Source: Lysobacteraceae bacterium (lineage in GTDB: Bacteria; Pseudomonadota; Gammaproteobacteria; Nitrococcales; AK92). From it: a DNA stretch of 64,000 nt. Of this stretch, positions 47,645 to 56,329 are shown one piece after another (the stretch's first letter is position 1; each line of letters opens with the position of its first letter). The stretch spans positions 62,001 through 126,000 of the forward strand of contig JAAYIK010000025.1 of the NCBI GenBank assembly GCA_012523465.1, given 5' to 3'. The translations under genes and the position numbers were made by a program. Below the pieces are notes generated by a model. The model searched no databases and had not been told where the DNA came from. It was given only the letters and a program-made list of their open reading frames with translations.

Positions 47645-48070
47645 ATGCAGCGGCAAATCGAGATGCTGTCCCGGCTGGCTGCGCTGCGCAGCGCCAAGGT
47701 ACAGCAGATCATGGCGCGGCTTCAGTATCAGCGCAATCTGTGCCAGCGCTACCGCAACAACATCGAAGGCCTGCGGCGCCTTGGCAACGTCCAGGCGCCG
47801 CTCGACAACGCCTTGCAGCGGGATAATCTTCAGCGCTATAAGACCACTCTTTATCGCCTTCTGCAGCTGCAGCAGCGGGAGCTAGCGGTGGCCGAGGAGA
47901 CGCTGGCGCGGGTGCAGCGGGAGCTGTTGCAGGCCATGCGCAAGGAAAAGGTCATGGAGCACGTCGTCGCCAGCAAGCTGGAAGAATGGCAGCGGCTGCT
48001 GGCCAGGCAGGAGCAAAAGCTGCAGGACGGTATGGCGGCCCAAGCCTGGTGGCGTAACCAGCTCGGCTGA
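47645..48070 (+). CDS. fliJ: flagellar export stalk protein FliJ
   Basis: 141 residues, almost entirely coiled coil (MQRQIEMLSRLAALRSAKVQQIMARLQYQRN... ELAVAEETLARVQRELLQAM), length and position as expected for FliJ, which sits inside the FliI hexamer and delivers chaperones. Sequence conservation is low, so the call rests partly on context. Confidence 0.88.
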   Translation: MQRQIEMLSRLAALRSAKVQQIMARLQYQRNLCQRYRNNIEGLRRLGNVQAPLDNALQRDNLQRYKTTLYRLLQLQQRELAVAEETLARVQRELLQAMRKEKVMEHVVASKLEEWQRLLARQEQKLQDGMAAQAWWRNQLG

Positions 48071-48144
48071 GGGTGCGCCCGTTTAAGTTTTCCCGGCCGC
48101 TGGTCGCCCGTAGCCACTAAGCCTCGGAATTGCCGGAACAAGCC

Positions 48145-48426
48145 ATGGAAATCAGCAGCCAGTTCAAACCTCAACTCATCATCACCTCCCCCGGCGGGAG
48201 CGCCGGGGTCGGTGGTCGCACCCAGTCCGGCGGTCGGCCGACCGCGGCGGGCGAGTCGGTCGCACTGCCGCTGGAGCGGATGCAGCAGGCCCTGCGCTCC
48301 ATGCCGGAGGTCGATCTGGCCAAGGTCGAGCAGATCAGGCAGGCGCTTCAGCGCGGCGAGATCTCCCTCGACCCGGCCCAGCTGGCCGCCAGCATCCTCG
48401 CTTACCATCGCGGGAGCGGCGTGTGA
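48145..48426 (+). CDS. flgM: anti-sigma28 factor FlgM
   Basis: About 93 residues with a disordered Gly/Ser-rich N-terminus and the sigma28-binding C-terminal helices: MPEVDLAKVEQIRQALQRGEISLDPAQLAASIL. It keeps the locus's own sigma28 (52905) inactive until it is exported. ATG 48145 is preferred to an upstream TTG. It overlaps flgN by 4 bases. Confidence 0.9.
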   Translation: MEISSQFKPQLIITSPGGSAGVGGRTQSGGRPTAAGESVALPLERMQQALRSMPEVDLAKVEQIRQALQRGEISLDPAQLAASILAYHRGSGV

Positions 48427-48857
48427 GCCGACGGCGGCAGCTGCTCAAGCTGATTGCCGAAGACGTACGCCGCGACCTGCAGGACTACCCGGCCTTGCGG
48501 GAGCTGTTGGAGCGGCAGCATACCGCCATGCTGCGGCGCGATGCCGGCGCGATGGAGAGCCTCAACACCGAGATCGGGGCCCGGCTGGAAGACATCCGGA
48601 CGCGCGCGCAGCGCCGCAGCAAGGTGCTGCGCGCCTTCGGGCTCGAGCTGGGAGCGGCGGGCATGCAGCGCTTGTTCGCCGCCTATCCGCCGCTGTTGCG
48701 GCAAGAGCTGGAGAGCGCCTGGGCGAAGCTTGCCCGGCTCGCCGCCGAGTGCAAGCAGCTCAACGAGCGCAACGGCAAGCTGTTGGCCATGCAAAATGAG
48801 ATCCTCGCCCAGCTGCTGGGCGAGCAGTCTTACCTCTACTCCCCACAGGCTTTGTGA
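48423..48857 (+). CDS. flgN: FlgN-like flagellar export chaperone
   Basis: 144 residues of helical coiled-coil protein in the FlgN pattern (LRELLERQHTAMLRRDAGAMESLNTEIGARLEDI...). FlgN escorts the hook-filament junction proteins. GTG start, 4-base overlap with flgM. The call depends partly on its place beside flgM, because FlgN is poorly conserved. Confidence 0.85.
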   Translation: MSRRRQLLKLIAEDVRRDLQDYPALRELLERQHTAMLRRDAGAMESLNTEIGARLEDIRTRAQRRSKVLRAFGLELGAAGMQRLFAAYPPLLRQELESAWAKLARLAAECKQLNERNGKLLAMQNEILAQLLGEQSYLYSPQAL

Positions 48858-49007
48858 TTAAAGCCTCACCTGCTCCTCCATCCCCTTTGGAGCCTGGCGT
48901 GGCGCCCAAGGCGCCGCGCTCATTTTTTCGAACTGCCGCGCACCTTGCCGCTTAATCGAAGCGCTGCCAGCGCCGCTTTTCTCCTAGGGTGAAGCTCGCG
49001 CTGCCGA

Positions 49008-49028
49008 GGCGGAAGCGCTGCTTCCTCC
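49008..49028. promoter_or_regulatory. candidate LafK operator upstream of fliD: GGCGGAAG-N5-CTTCCTCC
   Basis: A 21-bp near-perfect palindrome centred about 119 bases before the predicted fliD start, normal for an enhancer of a sigma54 activator. The same sequence (17 of 21 positions) stands upstream of the flgB promoter at 60674-60694. Confidence 0.6.
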
Positions 49029-49032
49029 CGGC

Positions 49033-49058
49033 GGCTTCCGCCTTGCCCAGCGGAAGCC
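49033..49058. promoter_or_regulatory. second GGAAG/CTTCC palindrome at the fliD enhancer
   Basis: GGCTTCCGC, 8-nt spacer, GCGGAAGCC: the same half-sites as at 49008 but in reversed order and wider spacing. Centred about 91 bases before the predicted start. Together the two palindromes give four half-sites in 51 bases, suggesting cooperative binding. Confidence 0.5.
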
Positions 49059-49110
49059 ACTTTTCTGCCGGACAGGGCCGAAAGGCGCACGGCAAAGCGC
49101 TTTTCCCGGC

Positions 49111-49125
49111 TGGCATCGAATTTGC
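49111..49125 (+). promoter_or_regulatory. sigma54 (-24/-12) promoter of the fliD operon
   Basis: TGGCATC-N4-TTGC with GG and GC separated by 10 bases, a very good match to the sigma54 consensus. Predicted start near 49137, 18 bases before the fliD ATG. It should drive fliD-fliS-fliT-fliK-fliL-sigma28-motAB. Confidence 0.75.
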
Positions 49126-49154
49126 TTTCACGAGAGCGAAAGGATCGTATAGCG

Positions 49155-50492
49155 ATGATCACCATAGACACCGATTACATCCAGCAGATGTCGATGCAGC
49201 TGGCCAACTACGAGGTCCAGGGCGCGCTGGCGCGCCTGGAGCGCAACGAGGCCAGCTACAAGGCACAGCTGGATGCGCTGGGTAAGCTGCGCAGCGCCTT
49301 GACCACCTTCAGCAGCGAGCTGCGCAAGCTGAAGAGCGGCGGCTCCAGCATGCTGGTGAATAGTGCCCGCTTCAGCCAGGAGGGGTACGCCACCGCCACG
49401 GTCAGCCCGAAGGCCAGCGCCGGCCGTTACCAGTTCTTCGTCGAGCAGCTGGCCAGCGCACACCAGATCGCGCTCGCTGGCAGCCAGCTGCAAAGCCAGG
49501 CCGAAGACGGCAAGACCCTCACCATTGCCCTGGGAACCGAGGACAGCAAGCAGTTCCAGCTCTCCATCACCCTGGACAGCGGGTTGTATGACGAGAACGG
49601 GGAGCTGAGCCTGCAGCGCCTGGCGGCGGCGATCAACGATCACGCCGACAACAAGGGCATCAAGGCTGCCGTGCTGCGCAGCGGCGGCGACACCTATTTG
49701 CTGCTCACCAGCGAAGAGAGCGGTGCCGACAACCGGATCTGGATCGACGGGGACGCCGCGGCCGGCGTGGAGACGAGGGAGCTGAGTCCGGCGCAGGACG
49801 CCATTGTCCATGCCGGTAGCGGCGCCGAGCGGATCGAGCTCAGAAGCAGCAGCAACCGCTTTGACAACATCATCGACGGCGTCAGCATCACCTTCAGCAA
49901 GGTCTACGCCGAGGGCGAGGTTCCGCTGGTGGTGGACATCGCCCGCGACGATGACGCCATCCGCAACAAGGTGCAGAGCTTCGTCGACGCCTTCAACGCG
50001 CTCAAGAGCAGCTTTGACAGCCTGACCGCCAGCGGCGGGGAGAACAGCGCGCGGGGGGGGCTGGCTGGCGACTCCAGCATCCGCGCCATCGAGAACCAGC
50101 TCAATGCCCTGCTGCGCGCCGAGTACGGCACTGAAAAGAACAGACTGGCGGCCTACGGCATCGTCGCCGACCGCAACGGCCGGCTGACCATCGACAGCTC
50201 GCGCCTCGAGGCTGCCATCGCCGAGGATCCAGCAGCCTTCGATCAGCTATTTACCGGCAAGGACAACCTGCTTGATTCCATCGACAAGCTGGTGTCCCGC
50301 TACACCAGCAGCGCCAACGGCATGCTGACCAATCGCATGGACTCGCTGAACCAGGGCCTGCGGCGCCTGGACCGTGAGTTCGAAGCCATCCAGCGGCAGT
50401 ACGACAACTACTACAACCGCTACCTCAGGCAATTCACGGCCATGATGCAGGCCATGCAGGCCATTCAGCAAACGCACGGGTTGTTCGGATGA
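49155..50492 (+). CDS. fliD: filament cap protein FliD (LafB-like)
   Basis: 445 residues. The N-terminal coiled coil (IQQMSMQLANYEVQGALARLERNEASYKAQLDALGKLRSAL) and the C-terminal GMLTNRMDSLNQGLRRLDREFEAIQRQYDNYYNRYLRQFTAM stretch are typical. It caps the growing filament and folds flagellin. The extracellular middle domain is diverged as usual. I use ATG 49155, since an upstream TTG would place the gene start inside its own promoter. First gene of the late operon. Confidence 0.93.
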   Translation: MITIDTDYIQQMSMQLANYEVQGALARLERNEASYKAQLDALGKLRSALTTFSSELRKLKSGGSSMLVNSARFSQEGYATATVSPKASAGRYQFFVEQLASAHQIALAGSQLQSQAEDGKTLTIALGTEDSKQFQLSITLDSGLYDENGELSLQRLAAAINDHADNKGIKAAVLRSGGDTYLLLTSEESGADNRIWIDGDAAAGVETRELSPAQDAIVHAGSGAERIELRSSSNRFDNIIDGVSITFSKVYAEGEVPLVVDIARDDDAIRNKVQSFVDAFNALKSSFDSLTASGGENSARGGLAGDSSIRAIENQLNALLRAEYGTEKNRLAAYGIVADRNGRLTIDSSRLEAAIAEDPAAFDQLFTGKDNLLDSIDKLVSRYTSSANGMLTNRMDSLNQGLRRLDREFEAIQRQYDNYYNRYLRQFTAMMQAMQAIQQTHGLFG

Positions 50493-50893
50493 GCGGACAT
50501 TTGTACGGCGAAAGCTACGACAGCTACCGCAAGATCGACCTGGAGGCGCGGGCTGCTTCCGCGTCTCCCTACGAGCTGGTGCTGATCCTCTTCGACGGCC
50601 TGCTCGACGAGTTGGAGCGCGCGCGCGGGCACATCGAGAACAAGCGCTACCAGCAGAAGGGCGCGTCCCTGGAGAAGTGCATCAACATACTCAATGGGCT
50701 GAGCAGCGCCCTGGACTTCGAGAACGGCGGCGAGCTGGTGCAGGACTTGGCGCGTCTGTACGACTACTGCATCTACCGCTTGTCCGACATCAGCGTCTCG
50801 CTGTCGCTGGAGGATCTGGACCACGTGGTGCAGATACTGAAGGTGCTGCGCGAAGGTTGGGAGGGCGTTCATGCCGCGCGGCGTGGCGAGTGA
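50489..50893 (+). CDS. fliS: flagellin chaperone FliS (LafC-like)
   Basis: 134 residues, four-helix FliS: SYRKIDLEARAASASPYELVLILFDGLLDELERARGHI is the family start. It binds flagellin in the cytoplasm until export. It overlaps fliD by 4 bases and the next gene by 23. Confidence 0.94.
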   Translation: MSGHLYGESYDSYRKIDLEARAASASPYELVLILFDGLLDELERARGHIENKRYQQKGASLEKCINILNGLSSALDFENGGELVQDLARLYDYCIYRLSDISVSLSLEDLDHVVQILKVLREGWEGVHAARRGE

Positions 50894-51200
50894 TCGGCGG
50901 CGGCTGCTGCAGCTGCACGCGCAGCTGGCGCAGGCCCTGCGACAGGACGACTGGGAGGCCGTCATCAAGGTCGACCAGGCCATCCGCGAGCTGCTGCAGG
51001 AGCTGGCAACGCGGCCGCAGCTTGACGACGGCGTGCTGGAAGCCAAGGCACGGCTGAAGAAGCTGCACGCCCAGGCGCTGCTGCGTTGCGCGCAGGCGTG
51101 CGAGCGCTTGTGGGAACAACTGCTCGACTATCTGGATCACGCTGAAGCCAGGGTGGCGTATCAGCAGGTCAGTCAGCTTGGCCTAGAGGAGCGGGGATGA
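50871..51200 (+). CDS. fliT: FliT/LafD-like small flagellar protein
   Basis: 109 residues, all helical, no strong motif. Position directly after fliS and the size fit FliT (LafD in lateral systems), an export chaperone for the cap. It overlaps fliS by 23 bases and the fliK start by 4. An internal GTG at 50883 is a possible alternative start. Called mainly from context. Confidence 0.7.
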   Translation: MPRGVASDRRRLLQLHAQLAQALRQDDWEAVIKVDQAIRELLQELATRPQLDDGVLEAKARLKKLHAQALLRCAQACERLWEQLLDYLDHAEARVAYQQVSQLGLEERG

Positions 51201-52366
51201 TTCGTTTTTTGCCTGTTGCGCATCAGGAGGTTGCGTCAACAGATACCGAGGTGTTGTCTGCGTTGCCCGGCAAGCCGATTGCAGCTGAAGGCTTGCCGGG
51301 CCTTTCTATTGAGAGTGGACAACACGCGGCGAGCAACGATTTTCCGGGCGAGCTCAAAGAGCTGCTGGAAGCGAAACTGCAGCAGGCGGCTGCAGGTGCT
51401 GAGCCCACGGCGGAGGAGCCGGAGCCGGGGAACCAGGGCGGGGAGACCGATAGGCCGACGCTGATCCTGCTCGCCGAGTCCTGGCTGCAGGGCATGCAGA
51501 AGCAGCAGCAGGCGGCCGTTTCGGCGCGGCCCGCGGCGCTGGTGCCGAGGGCGGATGAGCGTGGCGGTAGCGAGGCCTTACCGCAGCTGTCCGGGCTGCA
51601 ACCGCCAGAGCAGCTGGCAGCGATTTCGATGCCGGATTCCGCGGACGAGAGGAGGGCGGAAAGCGCGCTGCAACCGGAGGTGGCCGTTGCGCCGCAGTCG
51701 CGGTACGAGGCCATGTTGCGCCTTGACGCTGTCGCCAGCGCCAATGCCGGCGACGACCGGGGCACGCTGCGGCAAAGCCCTGCGCCTGCAGCTGCGTTGG
51801 CATTGACTGCGGCGACCGCTGGCTTGGGCGGCGAGCTCGTTGCCGAAGCCGTCTCCGGCCAGGAGAGCACCGCGGCCGCTGCGGCGCGCGCCAATGGCAC
51901 GGAGGCAACGCTCGGCCCTGGAGAAAGGCAGGTGGCCGAGACAGTGGTCCGCCTGCAGCCGCCCGCGGCGCGCTGGGGCGAGCAAATGTTGCAGGCCCTG
52001 CGCCAGCACGTGCAGACCAGCCTGCAGCAAAACGTCCAGCAGGCGCACATCCGGCTCGACCCGCCTGAGTTGGGGAGCCTCGAGATCCAGATCAGCCATG
52101 AGGCTGGCCGCCTGAGCGTGCAGATCGGCGCCGCCCAGGCCGAAGTGGCGCGGCTGCTGCTGCAGCACAGCGAGCGGCTGCGGCAGGAGTTGCTGGACCA
52201 CAACTTCCCGCAGGTGGAGGTGCAGGTCTTCGCCGACGGGGGCGAGCGCCAGCAGCGCCACCATGCCCAGCCGTCCGACGAGGAGCTGCCGCTGGCGGCA
52301 GCCGTGCACGACGGCGCTAAGGCCGCGAGCACGGAGGACGCCAGCGACGTCCTGGTGACGGTTTGA
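51197..52366 (+). CDS. fliK: flagellar hook-length control protein FliK (LafE-like)
   Basis: 389 residues: a long, low-complexity Ala/Pro/Gln-rich ruler (1-~265), then the conserved C-terminal hook domain (~265-360) with RLDPPELGSLEIQISHEAGRLSVQIGA and VARLLLQHSERLRQEL. It measures hook length and signals FlhB to switch substrates. Sequence of the ruler is not conserved between species, as expected. Confidence 0.9.
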   Translation: MIRFLPVAHQEVASTDTEVLSALPGKPIAAEGLPGLSIESGQHAASNDFPGELKELLEAKLQQAAAGAEPTAEEPEPGNQGGETDRPTLILLAESWLQGMQKQQQAAVSARPAALVPRADERGGSEALPQLSGLQPPEQLAAISMPDSADERRAESALQPEVAVAPQSRYEAMLRLDAVASANAGDDRGTLRQSPAPAAALALTAATAGLGGELVAEAVSGQESTAAAAARANGTEATLGPGERQVAETVVRLQPPAARWGEQMLQALRQHVQTSLQQNVQQAHIRLDPPELGSLEIQISHEAGRLSVQIGAAQAEVARLLLQHSERLRQELLDHNFPQVEVQVFADGGERQQRHHAQPSDEELPLAAAVHDGAKAASTEDASDVLVTV

Positions 52367-52408
52367 AGAGGCTGACAAGACTAGCGTTTTTACTGGCTTT
52401 AAGACGAC

Positions 52409-52894
52409 ATGACAACGACTCGGCTGATCATCCTGTTGCTCGTGCTCAATCTGCTCGTCGTATCGAGCGGCGTGGTCGTCAACTACCTGATGCTGCGGCC
52501 CCTGGCCCAGGCCGCGGCCTGGGCCGAGTCGGAGCGGGCCGAGCCGCCCGTGGTGCAGCGTGAGTACGACGTGGTGCAGCGTGAGTACGAGTTCTACCCG
52601 GTGGAGAAGGTCATCGTCAGCCTGCGTGAAGGTGGGCGGGAGCGCTATTTCGTGCTCGATCTGGCGCTGCTGGTCGAGGCGGGCGAGCGCAGCGAGCAGC
52701 TGAAGAAGGCGGAGCCGCTGGTGCGCAGTTCGGTGGTCAGCTACCTCTCCACCTACAGGTTCGAGGAGCTGCGCGCCTTGCCAGTCAGCGAGCTGCAGCA
52801 CCGTCTGGAGCAGGCGCTGTTCGCCGACTTCGCGGAGCGGAAGGCGCAGGCGCCGTTTCTGCAGGTGCTGGTCAGCAAGTTGATCGTTCAATAA
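52409..52894 (+). CDS. fliL: FliL-like stator-associated protein (LafF)
   Basis: 161 residues: one N-terminal membrane helix (~6-28), then a periplasmic FliL domain (VEKVIVSLREGGRERYFVLDLALLVEA... LRALPVSELQHRLEQALFADFAE). FliL rings surround the stator and raise torque. A 21-bp tandem duplication at 52550-52591 repeats VVQREYD/VVQREYE in the juxtamembrane linker. The gap from fliK is 42 bases and shows no separate promoter. Confidence 0.87.
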   Translation: MTTTRLIILLLVLNLLVVSSGVVVNYLMLRPLAQAAAWAESERAEPPVVQREYDVVQREYEFYPVEKVIVSLREGGRERYFVLDLALLVEAGERSEQLKKAEPLVRSSVVSYLSTYRFEELRALPVSELQHRLEQALFADFAERKAQAPFLQVLVSKLIVQ

Positions 52895-52904
52895 GAGCGT
52901 GACC

Positions 52905-53630
52905 ATGAAGGCGATACTTCCAGCCGACGACAGGGCTGCGGCGCGGCCGCACCCGGCGGTCCTGCCGGCCGACGAGCAGCGCTGGGTGATGCAGTACCTG
53001 CCGCTGGTCAAGCGCATCGTCAATCAGCTGTCGCTGCAGGCCAATCAGGTCCTGGACCGCGAGGACATGGAGCAGATCGGGCTGATGGGGTTGCTCGAGG
53101 GCCTGCGCCGTTACGGCGAACCGGACGAGCACTTTGCCCGTTTCGCCGCGCTGCGCATCCGCGGGGCCATCCTCGACGAGCTGCGACGGCAGGACTGGCG
53201 GCCGCGGCAGATCCGCCAGCAGGTGCACAAGTTCCGCGATGCGGTTCGCAAGCTCAGCTTGCAGCTGGGACGGCCGGCTACCGAGGAGGAAATTCAGCAG
53301 TACACCGGCCTGACCGCGGAGGAGTATCAGAGCATCCTGATGGCCGACACCGCGGAGGCGATAGAGAGCCTCGACGAGCTGCTGCAGGAGGGCCTGGAGG
53401 CCGCCGACGACAGTCAGGGCGTCGAGGAGCGGGTGGTGAGCCAGAAGCTCTTGGAGCAGGCTCTTAGCCGGCTGGACGAGCGCGAGCGGCTGGTGCTGAC
53501 GCTGTACTACCAGTACGAGCTGAGCCTCAAGGAGATCGCACTGGTGCTGGAGGTCAGTGACGCCAGGGTCTGCCAGATCAGCAAGCAGGCGTTGAGCAAA
53601 GCCGCACGTTTTCTAACCAGGGAAAGATAG
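52905..53630 (+). CDS. lafS: flagellar sigma28 factor (LafS / FliA-like)
   Basis: 241 residues. Region 2 lies at ~35-110 (YLPLVKRIVNQL..DREDMEQIGLMGLLEGLRRYGE...RFAALRIRGAILDELRRQDW), and the region 4 HTH is at the end (ALSRLDERERLVLTLYYQYELSLKEIALVLEVSDARVCQISKQAL). It should transcribe the filament and possibly the motor and receptor genes of this locus, under FlgM control. ATG 52905 and GTG 52899 are both possible. Confidence 0.93.
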   Translation: MKAILPADDRAAARPHPAVLPADEQRWVMQYLPLVKRIVNQLSLQANQVLDREDMEQIGLMGLLEGLRRYGEPDEHFARFAALRIRGAILDELRRQDWRPRQIRQQVHKFRDAVRKLSLQLGRPATEEEIQQYTGLTAEEYQSILMADTAEAIESLDELLQEGLEAADDSQGVEERVVSQKLLEQALSRLDERERLVLTLYYQYELSLKEIALVLEVSDARVCQISKQALSKAARFLTRER

Positions 53631-53640
53631 GGCGAGCGTC

Positions 53641-54513
53641 ATGCAGAAGATTTTCGGCGCATTGGTGATCGTGGCCTGCGTGCTCGGCGGCTATGTCATG
53701 GCCAATGGGGAGCTGCGCATGCTCTGGCAGCCGGCGGAGATCATCATCATCGTCGGCGCCGCCCTGGGCAGCCTGATCATCGGCAACCCGCGGGAAGTAC
53801 TGGTGGAGATGTGGGCCCAGGTCAAGGGCGTGTTCGTCCACAAGCGCCGCGGTGAGGAGTTCCAGCGCCAGCTGTTGATGCTGCTGTACGAGCTGCTGGA
53901 GATGGTGCAGATCGGCGGCCTGCGGGTGCTGGACGCCCACATCGACGAGCCGCAAGAGAGCGAGCTGTTCGCGCGCTATCCTCTGATCCTGCAGGAGAAG
54001 AACCTGATGGCCTTTATCGCCGACAACTTCCGGCTGATGGCCATGGGCAAGATCACCCAGCACGAGCTGGACGGGTTCTTGGAGCAGGAGCTGGAAGCCA
54101 TGGAAAACACTCTGCTGCAGCCCGCCCGCTCGCTGCACAAAGTAGGCGAGGCCATGCCCGGTTTCGGCATCCTGGCCGCCATCATGGGCATCATCATCAC
54201 CATGGGCAAGATCGACGGCTCGCTGGCCGAGATTGGCACCAGCGTGGCGGCAGCGCTGGTGGGCACCTTCCTGGGCATCTTCTTCTGCTACTGCCTGCTG
54301 CAGCCGCTCAGCAACGCCATGAGCCTGCGGGTCAAGACCGAGATGTCGGCGCTGGAGTGCGTGCGCACCGTGCTGGTCGCCCACCTGGCCGGCAAGCCCA
54401 CCCTGCTGGCCGTGGACGCTGGCCGCAAGCTCATCGAGCAGGACGTCAAGCCGGCCTTCAGCCGGCTGGAGGCCTGGGTCAACCAGTATGAGGAAGAAAG
54501 GAACGCCGCATGA
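53641..54513 (+). CDS. motA: stator protein MotA (LafT)
   Basis: 290 residues, four membrane helices. Cytoplasmic loop residues and the helix-3 segment PGFGILAAIMGIIITMGKIDGSLAEIGTSVAAALVGTFLGIFFCYCLLQPL are typical of MotA. It forms the ion channel of the stator with MotB. It overlaps motB by 4 bases. Confidence 0.95.
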   Translation: MQKIFGALVIVACVLGGYVMANGELRMLWQPAEIIIIVGAALGSLIIGNPREVLVEMWAQVKGVFVHKRRGEEFQRQLLMLLYELLEMVQIGGLRVLDAHIDEPQESELFARYPLILQEKNLMAFIADNFRLMAMGKITQHELDGFLEQELEAMENTLLQPARSLHKVGEAMPGFGILAAIMGIIITMGKIDGSLAEIGTSVAAALVGTFLGIFFCYCLLQPLSNAMSLRVKTEMSALECVRTVLVAHLAGKPTLLAVDAGRKLIEQDVKPAFSRLEAWVNQYEEERNAA

Positions 54514-55427
54514 GCGCGCGGCGCGAGCTTTGGAAGCGTAGCGAGACCACCACCATCGTCAGGCGACGGGGTGGTCGACGCGGGGGCGAGGAGCAGGTCA
54601 GCGGCGCCTGGAAGGTAGCTTTCGCCGACTTCACCCTGGCCATGATGGCCCTGTTCATGGTGTTGTGGATCGTGCAGCCGCAGGGCAAGCCGCGCGAATC
54701 CCTGTACCCGGAAAGCGCTACCGATTCGGTGCTGGAGGGCGGTGCCGGGGTGTTCGACAGCAGCAGCCGCACGCCGCTTGACCTGGAGGGCGTGCAGCCG
54801 GTGGTGATCCGCGATCCCAGTCTGCTGACCGAATGGGATGCGGACTGGGAAGGCCGGCGCCGCTTCTTCGACTCGGTGACCGAGCTGCAGGAGCTGGCGG
54901 CGCTGGTGCGGCAGATGGCGGAAGAGGCTGATGCGCTCGCCAACATCGAGATCGACATCGTGCCGCAGGGTCTGCGGATTCTGATCAAGGACGACGACGA
55001 ACGTTACATGTTCGAGCGCGGCAGCGCCGTCCTTGATCCGCACTTCGAGCGGCTGCTGCAGGCGCTGGCGGGCATCCTCAGGCGGGTGGAGAACAAGCTC
55101 ATACTTAGCGGCCACACCGACTCGACGCCATATCGGCACACTTCCGGCTACGACAACTGGAACCTCTCCGGCGACAGGGCGCTGCGGGCGCGCAGTGTCA
55201 TGGTGCAAGCCGGTCTGCCGCGCGACAGCATCCTCCAGGTCGCCGCCCAGGCCGATGTCATGCCGCTACGCCCCGAAGACCCCGAGCACGGTGCCAACCG
55301 CCGGGTCGAAATCCTGCTACTCACCCGTAATGCGGAACGGCTGTACCGCGAGTTGTTCGGTGAAACCTACCTGCAGGTCCACTATTCCCGCGCCGGCGCC
55401 GAGCTGCGCAGCGGCGACGGTGGCTAA
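54510..55427 (+). CDS. motB: stator protein MotB (LafU)
   Basis: 305 residues: one membrane helix with the ion-carrying Asp in AFADFTLAMMALFMVLWIV (residue ~38), then an OmpA-like peptidoglycan-binding domain (~165-270: LSGHTDSTPYRHTSGYDNWNLSGDRALRAR). The basic N-terminus is unusually Arg/Gly-rich (RRRGGRRGG). Ion preference cannot be decided from this alone, though overall likeness is to H+-driven MotB. Last gene of the late operon. A CACCGCCTG/CAGGCGGTG inverted repeat at 55493-55523 lies in the 200-base gap to lafZ and may end the transcript. Confidence 0.94.
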   Translation: MSARRELWKRSETTTIVRRRGGRRGGEEQVSGAWKVAFADFTLAMMALFMVLWIVQPQGKPRESLYPESATDSVLEGGAGVFDSSSRTPLDLEGVQPVVIRDPSLLTEWDADWEGRRRFFDSVTELQELAALVRQMAEEADALANIEIDIVPQGLRILIKDDDERYMFERGSAVLDPHFERLLQALAGILRRVENKLILSGHTDSTPYRHTSGYDNWNLSGDRALRARSVMVQAGLPRDSILQVAAQADVMPLRPEDPEHGANRRVEILLLTRNAERLYRELFGETYLQVHYSRAGAELRSGDGG

Positions 55428-55627
55428 GCCGCAAGCCGCAGTCTGGTTCTGCGCCACGCGCCTTATTCACACGGAGACTGGAGAAAATCCCGCACCGCCT
55501 GCCGCAGCCTGCGACAGGCGGTGGGTAAGTGGTGGCTGCGGCACTGGGCCGATGCAGCCAAGGGGCCTCCGGAAGAAGGGAGACAGGGGATTCGCCGACC
55601 CGGCGCCGGGCCGGCTAAGGGAATGGG

Positions 55628-56329
55628 TCAGTCCAGGTACTTGATGGTTGCTAGCTCTTCCATGTTGCGGCGCATGACCAGTTCCTGCGGCTGTCCCGGC
55701 TTGCCGGGCTGGCCCACGTAGAGAATGTAGGCCTTGCCGCCGTTGACCTCGGTGCTAACCAGCTTGACCTGGGAGAATGCCAGCGAACCATAGCCCAGAG
55801 CCAGCAGTCCCAGGGACAGGCCCCCCAGGCTCATCAGGGCGGCGGCCGACAGGCGGCGCAGTTTGGCGGCGACCGTCGCGAACAACTGGCGGGCCAGCCA
55901 GGGCTTCTTCGGCGCCAGCGGCTCGTGGTTGTTTCGGGGCTCGGGCACGCTGATCGCGGCGAAATAGGCCGGGTTGAACAAATAGCCACGGCGCGGCACG
56001 GTCTGGATGATGTTGCGTTGCTGGTCGTCGCCAAGGATCTGGCGCAGGGTGTGGATCTGCTGGTTCAGGCTACCCTGACCGACCACCCGCCCAGGCCAGC
56101 CGCGCTCCAGCAGCTCTTCGCGCGAGACCAGCTGGCCCGGCTCGCGCAGCAGGCGTTCCAGTACCCGGCTGCCGGAAAAGCCGAGCTCGACAATCTCCTC
56201 CTTTCCTTGCTGAATCAGTTTCAGCTGATAAAAGTTCGGGTAAAAGATCGCATGGCAGCCGGGCTTGCCAGTCTGCAGGATGAAGCTGGCCGCTTCCGTG
56301 CCATGTTGGCTGTGCATGCTCATCGTCAT
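55628..56329 (-). CDS. ToxR-like membrane-anchored winged-helix regulator (LafZ-like)
   Basis: 233 residues: an OmpR/PhoB-type winged helix at ~30-120 (SGSRVLERLLREPGQLVSREELLERGWPGR, NQQIHTLRQILGD, IIQTVPRRGYLF), a membrane helix near 165-185, then a ~48-residue periplasmic tail. Like ToxR or CadC it binds DNA from the membrane and senses the periplasm directly. Flag-2 loci carry a transmembrane regulator of this kind (LafZ) near flagellin, which is the best guide here. It probably regulates flagellin or motor genes, but targets are unknown. Confidence 0.8.
   Translation of the reverse strand: MTMSMHSQHGTEAASFILQTGKPGCHAIFYPNFYQLKLIQQGKEEIVELGFSGSRVLERLLREPGQLVSREELLERGWPGRVVGQGSLNQQIHTLRQILGDDQQRNIIQTVPRRGYLFNPAYFAAISVPEPRNNHEPLAPKKPWLARQLFATVAAKLRRLSAAALMSLGGLSLGLLALGYGSLAFSQVKLVSTEVNGGKAYILYVGQPGKPGQPQELVMRRNMEELATIKYLD

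Noticed and set aside
48083-48110. Sigma28-like promoter before flgM (TTAAGTTT then GTCGCCCG)
   Set aside because: The -35 is good but the -10 matches only 3 of 8 and spacing is off by one.
48920-49171. 83-codon minus-strand frame upstream of fliD
   Set aside because: Covers the sigma54 promoter and repeated GCGGAAGC sites; its Arg/Lys-rich translation reflects these repeats.
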